Assembly (NCBI GenBank): GCA_022606425.2
Contig: JAHDVF020001251.1
Coordinates: 2,466,501-2,530,500, forward strand
DNA from: Lepidostoma basale
Lineage: Eukaryota; Arthropoda; Insecta; Trichoptera; Lepidostomatidae
Direction of reading: 5' to 3'
DNA: 64,000 nucleotides
Shown here: positions 52,865-63,245 of the stretch, piece by piece
How the letters are laid out: each line of letters starts with the position of its first letter
Position numbering within the stretch: position 1 is the stretch's first letter
Translations under genes and position numbers: made by a program
The notes under the pieces: generated by a model
What the model was told of the DNA's origin: nothing
Database searches by the model: none
The model's input: only the letters and a program-made list of their open reading frames with translations

Positions 52865-54547
52865 CAGTGCCATCTTGACATTATATCAAGCCGCAATGTT
52901 CCATGATATTGTCTATGGTTTGACTTGGGTTGAGGCCTTGCACTTCTTTGAGTCTCCTAGGGATTCGTACCGGCCGCTCTCGTTTATCAAGTGTATTTCG
53001 ATAAATTTTTGGGTTTTCTTACATTATTTCCGGTAAAATCTTTACGAGAATTCATAAAAGGTGTGAATATATATGTATTTGATATGTCTGTGTTATAAAT
53101 TTAAGTTACAGTTGATATATTTCCTGTTTTCAGTATCACGTGTGATTTGAAATTTCGAAGTGAGTGCTTTTTGTGTTATTAAATTTAAACAGATGTGTTT
53201 TTGTGATAAAACCGTTATTTAATTAAATCAACGTGTACTTAGGAAATTGAAAATAGCTTTGTTTAATCCACTAATTATTAAAAAACACGACATGTTTCGG
53301 AGCATACCTCCATCTTCACTCTAACCTCCATAACATGAGCTCTCGTTTATCAAGTGTATTTCGATAAATTTATGGGTTTTCTTACATTATTTCTGGTAAA
53401 ATCTTTATGAGAATTCATAAAAGGTGTGAATATATATGTATTTGATATGTCTGTGTTATAAATTTAAGTTTCAGTTGATATATTTCCTGTTTTCAGTATC
53501 GCGTGTGATTTGACATTTAGAAGTGAGTGCTTTTTGTGTTATTAAATTTAAACAGATATGTTTTTGTGATAAAACCATTATTTAATTAAATCAACGTGTA
53601 CTTAGTGGATTAAACAAAGTTATTTTCAATTTCCTAAGTATATAACTATGTAATTCCACAGTGTTAATGCCTTAGCGTTCAATAAGTTAAATCAATGTGT
53701 GTTATCAAAAACAAAATATTGTGTATTGAGATGTAATTCAAGCAAAATATTTCAATTTCAATTGAATAACCTCAAGTTTGCCGTTTGCAGTTGTTCTTTC
53801 AATATAGATTAGTGATGTTAGTGATGTTGGATATTAAAAGTATAAATAATATATTTTTATTTAAATAAGTTACATGTTATCGTTTCGAACGTTATCATTT
53901 TTTGTCATATATTCACAATGACTGTCTAATTTTTCACACACAACAATTACACATGCTTTAATATGTAAACAATATTTTCTTTTCTTTTGGATGAACTATT
54001 TTCTTATATACTATTTTTATTTTATTAAATGTACTTTTTCACATTGGATTCTTAGGTGTTTTGATACTTTGAAATAATTCGTGTTGTCATGCAATTTATG
54101 CATAAAAATTAAATTATATAATATTATTTTGCGAAACTTGGGTTAAAACTTCAAGGCTGTGAAGTATTAAAATTATATTAAAATATTTCTTTGAGATATT
54201 ACAATGAACATTATTTTATTTCCCATATTTTTTTCCATCGAATCAGATTTATTAAAGTTAGTAATGCATATGATTTGATTGCAGGCTCGATTATTTCGCT
54301 CGAAAAGCTTTATTAATAAATATTGAAATTTTAAGTTTACTAGGAATGTCATGAAGAATCATTTGCATTCTTAAAATATATCGAATACAATTGAAAAAAT
54401 AATTTAAAAAAACATCGATTCATCGTAACAAATCTGTATGAAAGGTACGACCGAATGACAGCTAAAGTGACAGCTGAGGCGAAGGCCTCCTCCGTCGGCC
54501 ACATTGAATCGAACCCTGCGGCTTGTTATTACGTCAAGATGGCACTG
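52865..54547. mobile_element. Non-autonomous P derivative, 1.68 kb
   Basis: Shares both ends with the 43919 element: the 5' 1.04 kb including two 363-bp repeats and the segment up to GTTATCATTTT just before the transposase ATG, then the 3' 0.63 kb. The whole transposase is deleted. Flanked by GTCCAGC (52858-52864 and 54548-54554). It could be moved in trans by the neighbouring transposase. Confidence 0.85.
52974..53660. repeat. 363-bp tandem repeat, two units
   Basis: Units start at about 52975 and 53338, same as 44028-45060; one unit fewer. Confidence 0.8.
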
Positions 54548-55464
54548 GTCCAGCCCACGTAAAGGAATCATAAACAAAAGTGACAGTTCTCGTTCGGTCG
54601 GTAGAGAAGAAATTCTGACTCGACCGAGCCCAGTCCTGCCGTCCGAACAGTTACTCTGCCCGGCCCATAGTGACGTCGCTAATACCGCGACCGGACTTAG
54701 CGATAGGACCGGAGCGGCAAATATTACAGTCACTCGTCCCGTCACCCGAAGATATAAGTGCGCTATCGCACGTGTAGCTTCACCACTTGCGGAAGCAGAA
54801 GGAGTTACAGTGGTGAGGGCTGCGGTATCCGACCCTTTACCTTCATCATCTCGCTGTCCAGAGGTACCGAGTGTCCTCCCACTGTCCTCAGCTGCTACTG
54901 CTTCTCCCACCTCGCGTGCAACCTACGCAGCCACCATCGCTGGATCTATGGTGGTGAAGAGGGAGAGCTCTGCAAGGGTCGCCGCTAAGGGAAAACATCC
55001 CCTATCTGGTGTCTCGCAGAGGAAGGGCGTCAGGAACCCTGAGACTGCCGTGCAGGAGGAGACCCCTGCGCCGCTGGTCGCCAACAGACCGGTGGAGAGT
55101 GATGGCCCATGGAATGTGGTGTCCAGGAGACGACCTGCCACTGTCCGGGGTACTCGGAGAATGTACAGTCCCCCCCCCTCCTCCCCTGTTCTTAAATTTT
55201 ACCACTTTTTCCCTTTCCACCCCGAGTCCTCGGTCAGTGACATGACGTCTTACCTTAATGGTTTACGTAAGGCATCATATACGGGGCATTGAATTAAGCC
55301 CAAGGAGGGAAGTTCTTATGTGTCGTTTAAGATTGGAATACCGAGTTCGGTTGTCTCGGAGGTCCTGGAGCCTAAACACTGGCCACGCCGTTCCTTTATC
55401 AAGGAGTGGCGGGCAGGTGTTGCTGCTCCGCGACTTCCGAGGGCTAGCTGACTCGGTTCATCCA

Positions 55465-56423
55465 ATTCTTTTTTCTTCCTATATCAGAACGTTCGTGGAT
55501 TGAGGACTAAATGCTCGAAATTTTTCTCCAATGTTTCGGTGAGTGAGGCTAACATAGTCGCTCTCATTGAGACTTGGCTAAATTCGAGCGTCCTCTCCTC
55601 TGAGCTTTTTGATATAGAGAACTTTAATGTCTTTCGCAGAGATCGGGACAGCGACAATAGTCGCAGTCGCGGTGGCGGCTGCTTGTTGGCGGTCGAGAGG
55701 GGGGATGCGCTGAGGGCTGAGCGCGTCCCCAATCTTGAATCAGTCAATGAGGATCTCTGGGTGAAAATTATGTATGGGGTAAATCAAATAACATATATAT
55801 GTGTTACATATATACCACCGGGGTCTAATTGGGAAATTTATAACCGATTTTTTGATGCGATGCATACGAACTTCAATCTGATCGGAGGTAAAAATGTCAT
55901 TGTGATGGGAGACTTTAACCTATACTCTGCCTATGGGTTCGACAATGTCCAGCGTGACTTGGAGTACCTATGCGCAGTGTTTGGGCTTGCACAACACAAT
56001 GTCGTTTTGAACTCAGATTCCAGAACCTTGGATTTAATTTTGAGCAACATCAAATTGCAAGTTTCAAGATCAGTGTCTCCATTAGTCACTGAAGATGATC
56101 ACCATCCCGCGCTAGAGTTTGAGTACTCTGGTAAAGATAATCCTGGTATTACCCATAAAAAAGACATCTTCAGAAGATGGAACTTCAGCCAAGGTGATTT
56201 TCTGAAGCTATACCAGCTAATGAGTCAACTTGACTGGAGCGACCTGTACAGCTTGACCACCGTAAATGGTGCCCTGCAACATTTTTATAGTATTATTTAT
56301 GATTTGTTTGACTTGTGCTATCCCAGAAAACGCATGAGCAATGGTGGGCGGAGATATCCGAGGTGGTTTTCCAGGGAAGTCATCGCGGACATTAAGTCCA
56401 AACATACACATCATGTGAAGTGA
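55465..56423 (+). pseudogene. LINE ORF2, endonuclease part only
   Basis: Frame opens without an ATG at LYQNVRGLRTKCSKFF. APE-type endonuclease boxes: QNVRG (N), IVALIETWLNSS (E), FRRDRD, RGGGCLLAV, VTYIPPGSN, VMGDFNL (D, N), TLDLIL and a degraded SDHH-like DDHHPALEF. It continues to FSREVIADIKSK and is cut at 56417-56423 by a GC-rich repeat. Reverse transcriptase is missing, so it cannot act alone. Confidence 0.75.
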
Positions 56424-56429
56424 AGTGGA

Positions 56430-56795
56430 TCCGCCTCCTCGGGAGTCGGACGGGAGGAAGTCCCGGCGGTCCGACACTCGGTGGGTTTCGTTCTTCAATT
56501 ACCGTTGTCAAAAAAACATGGCCGCGCGTGTTGCCGCTCGCCATATCCGGTCGGCAGTACTTAAACTTAATGGCAATACCGGGGAAGAAAGCTATTTTTC
56601 TCGCTTTGAAATTGTCACTTATTGTTTTACTATACACTATTACTGTTTTTCACTATCCTAAATTATTATTACCAAATTAAATATAAACTAAAATTAAACT
56701 TAACTAAGATTAAACAAGCCTCCAGAGAGAAAACGTATTTTTTGCCATGTAAAAATTGTTTAGTGCAATCTCACCGAGTATGCCATAAAACATAG
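56430..56795 (+). repeat. GC-rich dispersed repeat, copy 6 (partial)
   Basis: GCCATATCCGGTCGGCAGTA, the AAACAAGCCTCCAGAGAGAA tail and a terminus ATGCCATAAAACATAGC. The first half of the family is missing. Confidence 0.5.
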
Positions 56796-57990
56796 CTATA
56801 TCATAGCAGTAATAATAGAAATCCGATCCATATATCCAAACAATCTTAGTGAACCTTTCTAAATTTAATTTAGGATGCATTCATTCGCCTTACACTCCTT
56901 TCCTACCAGAAGATATTTTTTCGAAAATGCGCAATCCACATAATATCAAAATAATATTCTACAGCTTCATCTCCTGGCTGTATCGTATACTAGTGTGACA
57001 AGACTGAATTATGCAAAAAAAAATTACACCTATCGGCACGATGTTGGTTTAATTTTAAAATGTTTTTACGGGTTTGTTTGGTTACTTGAACATGGTGTTA
57101 AGAATTGAATTGAGACTGTTGTCATAGTCTAAAAATATTCTTCTGATTAAGTACATTTAGTTTGCGTGAGAAAATTTATGGTTATAATGCATAAATATGA
57201 AGTAAATGATACGTGTACCAATGATCATAATTTTCTCTTTTAAATTCATTATTTAATATTTTTGATCAGTCCACCAATGAAAATTGGCTTTTTATTACCT
57301 ACCCTCTCGCTCAGCCAAATATATAAATAAATATACAGATCAAGAGATTCCAAATGCTTTGAAAGCTGGAGAAAAAGAGAGGGGGGGGGAGAGGAACAAT
57401 GCGGGTGAGTAAATACGTTAACTTTAGAACACGAATGCATGAAAGGTATTGAAAAATAGATATTAATAAATCGAGTTAAGTGGGTGTATTAATATTCTAC
57501 CAACACAAATCCACGACATTCGGGCACTTGGTTCGGAAAACATTGCCTCAAATCGCAATCCATCATTATGTTAAATTAATATTGGAAGACCACGCCCGAA
57601 TTACAGCACAACTAATTAGGATTAGGAGGGAGACAACTAATACGTAATTAGGATTAGGAGGGAGACAACTAATTAAGACCATCCTAGAGAGGCGAACCCG
57701 ATAGAAAAGCAATATCCATGAGAAAACCTCCGAATGGGTAGACACGTGTACCACACTCTTTTCAAGGATAGCGTCCCTATTTACCCGTAGCCTTTATATA
57801 GCCCTCCCAGATCTGAGAACAGTCAGATCATCCCAGAAAGCTAAACAGTAAACTTTAAATATACGAGACGAGGAGAAAATCACAAAGTCTTATCAGTGAA
57901 AATATATAATTCCACCTCTAATTATTCCGAGAGAGGCTAAACCGTCACCGACCCGCACCACATCATCACAACGAGGAGGTCCATGACAAT
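56796..57990. other. No gene recognised
   Basis: AT-rich. A 27-bp segment, TAATTAGGATTAGGAGGGAG with ACAACTA, is repeated directly at about 57612 and 57646. A GGGGGGGG run lies at 57383. No coding motif seen. Confidence 0.45.
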
Positions 57991-58034
57991 AACTACCATA
58001 CGAAATGCATCAAAATTTTGTTATATAGTTCGTA

Positions 58035-58153
58035 TAGGGATGGGCAAAACGACTCATCTCAGGGAGTCGTGAGTCGTGAAAAAGAGTCGACTCACTTTGC
58101 TGAGCGATTCGTTCAGATCAGATCCCTGAGATGAGTCGTTTTGCGCATCCCTA
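58035..58153. mobile_element. hAT-like MITE, copy 2
   Basis: TAGGGATGGGCAAAACGACT to AGTCGTTTTGCGCATCCCTA, better preserved than 34920-35038. Interior has GAGTCGACTC. Confidence 0.6.
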
Positions 58154-58351
58154 GTTTGGTGACGCAGAAAATTATTTTTTTGTATAGATTTAAAATGCGC
58201 CTAAAATGGGATTAAATCAATTAATTTAGAAAGATAAAACTATTTTAATCCGGAAAAATACATTATCGTGACCCTCTACTAATATTATAACACAAAAAAC
58301 TCGGACGGGCTTGTCTTACTGGTTGACCCTAGGCACGCCACTGACTCTTAG

Positions 58352-58408
58352 ATGGAAATGTCAATATCCGTATAATACAATGGAACATTTCCTTCACCTT
58401 CCTCACCC
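58352..58408 (-). pseudogene. Zinc-finger gene N-domain scrap
   Basis: GAAATGTCAATATCCGTATA and CAATGGAACATTTCCTTCAC match 62601-62645 of the 61422 gene (the GNAPLYYTDIDIS region). An isolated exon piece showing that the cluster once had a further copy or that a fragment moved. Confidence 0.6.
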
Positions 58409-58539
58409 GAAGTATCAAAAAATTACGCGCGCTCCGTAGATCTCGCGCGATCGTAGCAAGTACGAACTTGCTCCTGGCGTGGTCTTGCATCGAGTGAATT
58501 TGCCGCCGCTTCGCGTCGCCGCCAGTGTTTTCCAAACCT

Positions 58540-58886
58540 AAATCTATATTTTTAAATAAAACTCATTTATGAAACTTTCATTTTCAAATTTGAAATTGTC
58601 TATTTTTTATTTAATAAATATACGTTAAAAACATTAAAATACTAAATAAAACGGAAGCAATAATTTTTTTATGAAAAATATGTATAAAACACGATTGAAA
58701 AATCATTATGAATCCTTATTTTCAAATTTGAGAGTTGCATAATTTTAATTGTTGTAGATACATTAGATACATAAGAAAACATTAAATGAATTATATTTTC
58801 GTATGAAGCGAATTTCGTGAATTTGTGGCAAGACATTTAAAAATATACATATTATTTGTATTTAAAATAAAATAAAATAACAATCC
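58540..58886. other. AT-rich, nothing recognised
   Basis: No open frame or repeat I can support. Confidence 0.45.
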
Positions 58887-59024
58887 TGCACTTTGTTTTT
58901 CAACACTATGCAGTTATTTTAATAGCCGAATAGTTTCGCTTGTACCCAAGCTGCCTCTTGGGGTACAAGCGAAACTAGTAGGCAATGAAAATAGCCGCAT
59001 AGTGGTGAAAAACAAAATGCAGTG
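58887..59024. mobile_element. Foldback MITE of about 138 bp
   Basis: TGCACTTTGTTTTTCAACAC on the left pairs with GTGAAAAACAAAATGCAGTG on the right. The centre GTTTCGCTTGTACCC pairs with GGGTACAAGCGAAAC. No coding capacity. Confidence 0.6.
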
Positions 59025-59249
59025 TTTTTATTTTATTTCATTTTGAATAAAAATATTAAATTAATTACTAAAACGGTTGTAATAAAATTTAAAAAAAAAA
59101 CTATGACAAATGTGCATATTTATTTATTTTGGGTACACAAACAAAGCATCTAATGTACAGTTGTGATAAGTGAAAAAAAAAATATACCGGTATACATAAA
59201 ATATATATATTTAAAAATATGTAAAATATATGGCAGTATCACTAATAAG

Positions 59250-59720
59250 ACATTACTATAGGAAAAAGACATAATATAAATAAAGAAGAAATATACTTAT
59301 CAGGTAAAATAAGACAATAGCATGAGACAATAAAAAACAATTTAGACAACAGCACACGATAAAGAGGAAATATAAAAATCAGGTAAGATAAGACATTACC
59401 ACGAGACAAAGAAAAAACAAACAAACCAAGTAAAGTAAGACAACACCACATGATAAAGAAGAAATATACAAATCAGGTAAAATAAGACAATTATATGAGA
59501 CAAAGAAAAAAACAAACAAACCAAGTAAAGTAAGACAACGGCACTTAATAAAGAAGAAATATACAAATCAGATGAAACGAGACAATAGCATTATATGAAG
59601 AAAAAACAATTCGCAAAGTAGTGTAAACAATACAACAGCTCAAGATAAAAAAAATAAAGAAATCAGATAAAACAAGGCAGTTACCCAAAATAGAGAAAAA
59701 TTCACAAATCACAAAGTAAG
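59250..59720. repeat. Tandem repeat, about 95 bp x 5
   Basis: AAGAAGAAATATACAAATCA and GGTAAAATAAGACAAT recur near 59282, 59363, 59456, 59552 and 59650. The - strand shows short open frames of low complexity; these are by-products. Confidence 0.6.
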
Positions 59721-59814
59721 GAAAAATCACACAGATTCGAATCAAGGTCCTAACCAAACTGTTCAAGAAAAAGAAAACAAACACAAAGAAAAGGAAAGCA
59801 TGTCTAAAAACTTG

Positions 59815-60484
59815 TATATTGAGCGGATGGGTTCTAACTTATCTCCAATTAGATGAAATCTTAATTGTCTGGTACTTTTTTCGTCAAAACGTAGTTTTGA
59901 GTATATCGTAGAAAATCTATCCCTCGACATCGCTACAGAAAAAAATAATAATTAAAAAGTGGATTTGTAGTCCATACATGCTTCAGTGCAAGCCTCCGAC
60001 CATTACATCTTCCAGATGCCAGCAATATTCCTATAAATGCTTCTATCTCGGATTTTGAAATAACTTTATAGTCAGATCTATGTTGACAAAATTGATTTGT
60101 GTGAAGTAATATTTCTTCTAACATGCTGGATGAAAGATATAAACTGAATGCATCTTTTATAGAAAAAATATCTCTTGCTTCTTCTCTGAGACCTGCAGAA
60201 GAAGATACTATATTATGTGTTCTGGTTCTAGTATTTGTACGAGGATTTGAATTCCAAGTAAAGCCAGATTTGGACATGAATGCTATATTTTCTTCATTTA
60301 ATATATTTTCATTGACCCCATCAACCTCCTCACTCGTGAGTTCAACATCAGACTCCACGACATCTTCTATTTCAGAATTGTCTGAATCACATAATTCGAA
60401 CTCCAAGTCGCTATCAAAATCTTCTTGATCGCTTGAGTCTAACAACATTTTTTCGATTTCATCATCAGTAAATTTTTGAGCCAT
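59815..60484 (-). pseudogene. piggyBac-like transposase N-terminal fragment, copy 2
   Basis: ATG at 60484 (MAQKFTDDEIEKMLLDSSDQ) opens a frame to 59933 without the stops seen in copies 1 and 3. It includes FTWNSNPRTNTRTRTHNIVS and SKSEIEAFIGILLASGRCNG, ending WTTNPLFNYYFFL. After a homopolymer frameshift the domain continues (SRDRFSTIYSKLRF-like) to about 59815. Acceptor-like TTTTTTTCACCAG precedes the ATG. The catalytic part is absent. Confidence 0.75.
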
Positions 60485-60740
60485 TATCTGGTGAAAAAAA
60501 AAGAAATTATTACCGATTGTAATCAATTAACCTACCCGGACCTAAGCGCGTGTGTAAGAGGCCCCTAAAACAACATTTCACTCGATAACTTGAAAATTAT
60601 TCTAGCAATTGGATCCATAGTTTTTGTAATCTTTATAACAATACTTAGGAATATTTCTGCATTTTTAGTTTTCAAATATTCAGAACGTGTGATCTATAAT
60701 TAATTGTTTTGATAAATATTCCGGCGATTTACGGTCAAAA

Positions 60741-60783
60741 CAATGTCATCTTGACGATATTTTATAACGTCAAGGCGGCATTG
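60741..60783. repeat. 43-bp palindromic P-like terminus
   Basis: CAATGTCATCTTGACGATAT and ATAACGTCAAGGCGGCATTG are inverted copies and resemble the P-type terminal repeat CAGTGCCATCTTGACGTAAT. Compare 162-205. 60784-61179 has no recognised gene. Confidence 0.45.
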
Positions 60784-61179
60784 GTCAAAGCCACTCTTTT
60801 GACGCGTGCTCACCAATATTGGAACTACCCGTGTCTGGGATACTTCCGTACCTAAAACGTTTAATTTATGTTCACTCGTGACACGTTTTTCATACCACCC
60901 TAACTTCTACGCGCTCGGCCGCGTGGAAGCGAGACAGTTATACTGACTACGCATTACTTCGTTGAGAATTTCGTTCATTCTCCCGCGCTTCCCGCAGTGG
61001 ACTGGAGTTGAAACAAGTAGACGGCATTGTGTTGTGCAGTGAGTTCAAAACATTTCATTTTATTTTGTATATTTATTAGACACACAATTCCTGGAAGTAT
61101 ACTCGTATAGTGTAATGCTTATTCGTAATTTATCTGAACGGATAAATAAATAAATAAATATAAAAAAAAGATACAAAAT

Positions 61180-61255
61180 TTATTTATTATTATGTATTTA
61201 GTGTGCTTCTACTTGTGTTTATGTTCGACCGGTTTCGGCAGCTTGCTAGCAGGTC
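61180..61255 (+). repeat. Dispersed repeat with CGACCGGTTTCGG
   Basis: TTATTATTATGTATTTAGTG and TGTTCGACCGGTTTCGGCAG; the first part recurs at 63460-63512. It abuts and truncates the 3' end of the zinc-finger array. Confidence 0.5.
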
Positions 61256-61421
61256 TCTCCTAGGAATGGGTTAAAATGTGTCGAGTTAAGTGACTTTTCT
61301 GTGAGAACCGTTTTTCACATACAGAACATGACAATTTCCTCTCCCCTGTATGGGTTAACATGTGTGTAGCTAAGGAACTTTTCTGTGAGAACCTTTTTTC
61401 ACACACTGAACAAGAAAACTT
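61256..61421 (-). pseudogene. Cut-off fingers after the 61422 stop
   Basis: Two fingers continue in frame after the [23 protein letters not shown] and [20 protein letters not shown], then the array is cut by the repeat at 61255. Confidence 0.7.
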
Positions 61422-63041
61422 CTAATCCACTGAATGGTTAAACATGTGTTGAGTTAAGTTACTTTTCTGTGAGAACCGTTTTTCACATACGGAACAAGAA
61501 AATGGTCTCTCCCCTGTATGGGTTAACATATGTTGAGTTAAGATACTTTTCCGTGAGAACAGTTTTCCACATATAGAACAAGAAAATGGTCTCTCCGCTG
61601 AATGGGTTGACATGTGAAGAGTTAAGATACTTTTCCGAGAGAACAGTTTTCCACATATAGAACAAGAAAATGGTCTCTCAGCTGAATGGGTTGACATGTG
61701 AAGAGTTAAGGAACATTTCCGTGAGAACCGTTTTTCACATACCGAACAAGAAAACTTCTTATCCCCTGAATGGGTTAACATGTGTTGAGACAGGTGACTT
61801 TTAATTGAGAAACGTTTTTTACACACTGAACAAGAAAACTTCTTATCCCCTGTATGGGTTAACATGTGTTCAGACAAGTTATATTTCATTGAGAAACGTT
61901 TTTCACATATTGAACAAGAAAATGGTCTCTCCTCGGAATGGGTAAACATGTGTCGAGTTAAGTGACTTTTCTTTGAGAACCGTTTTTCACATACAGAACA
62001 AGACAATTTCCCCTCACCTGTATGGATTGACATGTGTGTAGCTAAGGAACCTTTCTGTGAGAACCTTTTTTCACACACTGAACAATAAAATTTCTTATCC
62101 ACGGAATGGTTAAACATGTGTTGAGTTAAGTTACTTTTCCGTGAGAACCGTTTTTCACATACAGAACAAGAAAATGGTCTCTCCGCTGAATGGGTTAACA
62201 TGTGAAGAGTTAAGGAACATTTCCATAAGAACCGTTTATCACATACCAAACAAGGAAACTTCTTATCCCCTGTATGGGCTAACATGTGTTGAGACAGGTT
62301 ACTTTTCATTGAGAAACCTTTTTCACATACTGAACAAGAAAACTTCTTATCCCCTGTATGGGTTAACATGTGTCGAGTTAAGTAACTTTTCTTTGAGTAA
62401 CGTTTTTCACATACTGAACAAAAAAACTTCTTCTCAGAATGGGTTATCATGTGTTTAGTTATTTGTTTTTCAGAATGAAGTTTAGCATGCGTTTTTAATT
62501 CTCTCATTAAACGAAATGACAGGCTGCATAAAGTACAGGCATAGTTATGTTTAAGTGTTTGGAGTTTGTTTATAGCTTCTGCTTTGGTGTCGCAATCAGA
62601 AATGTCAATATCCGTATAATACAATGGAGCATTTCCTTCACCATTGTTACTGGACATTGATTGATTACAATCGGTATCTGGTTTTTGTCTTACAGGTTCC
62701 GGCAGGAACATGCAGGATAGAGGAAATTTCTTGTTGGTCTCCAGAGCATTGATACGATCGCTCTTTATAGGTATTTCTAATTCTTGCTTTACAGAAAATG
62801 CTAAAGCGCCACCCTGATCTAGGGTGTGACTAATTCCTGTAGGATTTATCTCCACCTCGCGATCCTCAGATAAATTAAATTGTATGCGATTTGATGAAGG
62901 GTTTGGGTCTATTTCGACTTCACGCTTGACAGAGAATTCCAAATTAATCTTCCGATCTTCAGAATAGTCCAACGTCGAAGGTTCCACCTCGGTCTTGATA
63001 GATGACTGCATTATATATTTCGATTCTTGGTCCAATACCAT
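61422..63041 (-). CDS. C2H2 zinc-finger protein (12 tandem fingers)
   Basis: Predicted nuclear DNA-binding protein, 539 residues from MVLDQES; an upstream ATG at 63059 lies inside the likely 78-bp 5'-UTR intron (acceptor GTCGCAG at 63051; donor GCAAGT at 63128, a GC-AG type). The N-domain lacks the HARNMEYNS part but has IKTE, VKRE and VKQE motifs. An intact isolated finger (YACTLCSLSF...HAKLH) and a half finger precede 12 tandem fingers arranged as a higher-order repeat: the order TRH, SQH, TLH, TQHMFNHSVD, ATH recurs with changes. Linkers are often TGDKK or SAERP, unlike relatives. A single AAG-to-TAG change in the HSVDK linker ends it; two more intact fingers lie beyond. Confidence 0.85.
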   Translation of the reverse strand: MVLDQESKYIMQSSIKTEVEPSTLDYSEDRKINLEFSVKREVEIDPNPSSNRIQFNLSEDREVEINPTGISHTLDQGGALAFSVKQELEIPIKSDRINALETNKKFPLSCMFLPEPVRQKPDTDCNQSMSSNNGEGNAPLYYTDIDISDCDTKAEAINKLQTLKHNYACTLCSLSFRLMRELKTHAKLHSEKQITKHMITHSEKKFFCSVCEKRYSKKSYLTRHMLTHTGDKKFSCSVCEKGFSMKSNLSQHMLAHTGDKKFPCLVCDKRFLWKCSLTLHMLTHSAERPFSCSVCEKRFSRKSNLTQHMFNHSVDKKFYCSVCEKRFSQKGSLATHMSIHTGEGKLSCSVCEKRFSKKSHLTRHMFTHSEERPFSCSICEKRFSMKYNLSEHMLTHTGDKKFSCSVCKKRFSIKSHLSQHMLTHSGDKKFSCSVCEKRFSRKCSLTLHMSTHSAERPFSCSICGKLFSRKSILTLHMSTHSAERPFSCSICGKLFSRKSILTQHMLTHTGERPFSCSVCEKRFSQKSNLTQHMFNHSVD

Positions 63042-63245
63042 AGTTGGGCTCTGCGACATTCTAGACACCTATGGAGTCGTAATTTAATTTCTTACAATCA
63101 ATGTAAAATGCATACATATAATACTTGCTTTGCCTGTTTCTAAACATAACTTACGTTAGTCGTATTTGTAAAAAAAATCACTACGTTCTCGGATTAAATT
63201 GAGCAGGAAATAACTCATCACAAAGTAACGAATTCATGATAACAC

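Larger units (their letters stand above)
52754..55292 (+). pseudogene. LINE ORF1, split by a P insertion
   Basis: Exonic parts 52754-52864 and 54555-55292. It starts MESKIDVILE, then a stop, LRTLRTMVGSLTDEVNDLRG (coiled-coil-like). Removing the P insertion and one copy of the GTCCAGC duplication restores the reading frame (IIDVSSPRKG). The middle is Ser/Pro/Ala-rich, and WNVVSRRR precedes a C-terminal region that shifts frame near 55285 into SYVSFKIGIPSSVV and VLEPKHWPRRSFIKEWR, typical of Jockey-type ORF1. At least one stop and one frameshift. Confidence 0.65.
52690..56417 (+). mobile_element. Jockey/CR1-like LINE, interrupted by a P derivative
   Basis: 5' part 52690-52864 with the ORF1 start, a P derivative at 52865-54547, then ORF1 continuation and the endonuclease part of ORF2. 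A GC-rich repeat replaces everything after 56417, so reverse transcriptase and 3' end are absent. Confidence 0.7.

Noticed and set aside
54404..54910. 168-codon - strand frame
   Set aside because: Spans the P derivative end and antisense LINE ORF1, so it is a chance frame across a transposon junction.
59242..59784. - strand hydrophobic frames resembling membrane proteins
   Set aside because: Low-complexity product of the A-rich tandem repeat.
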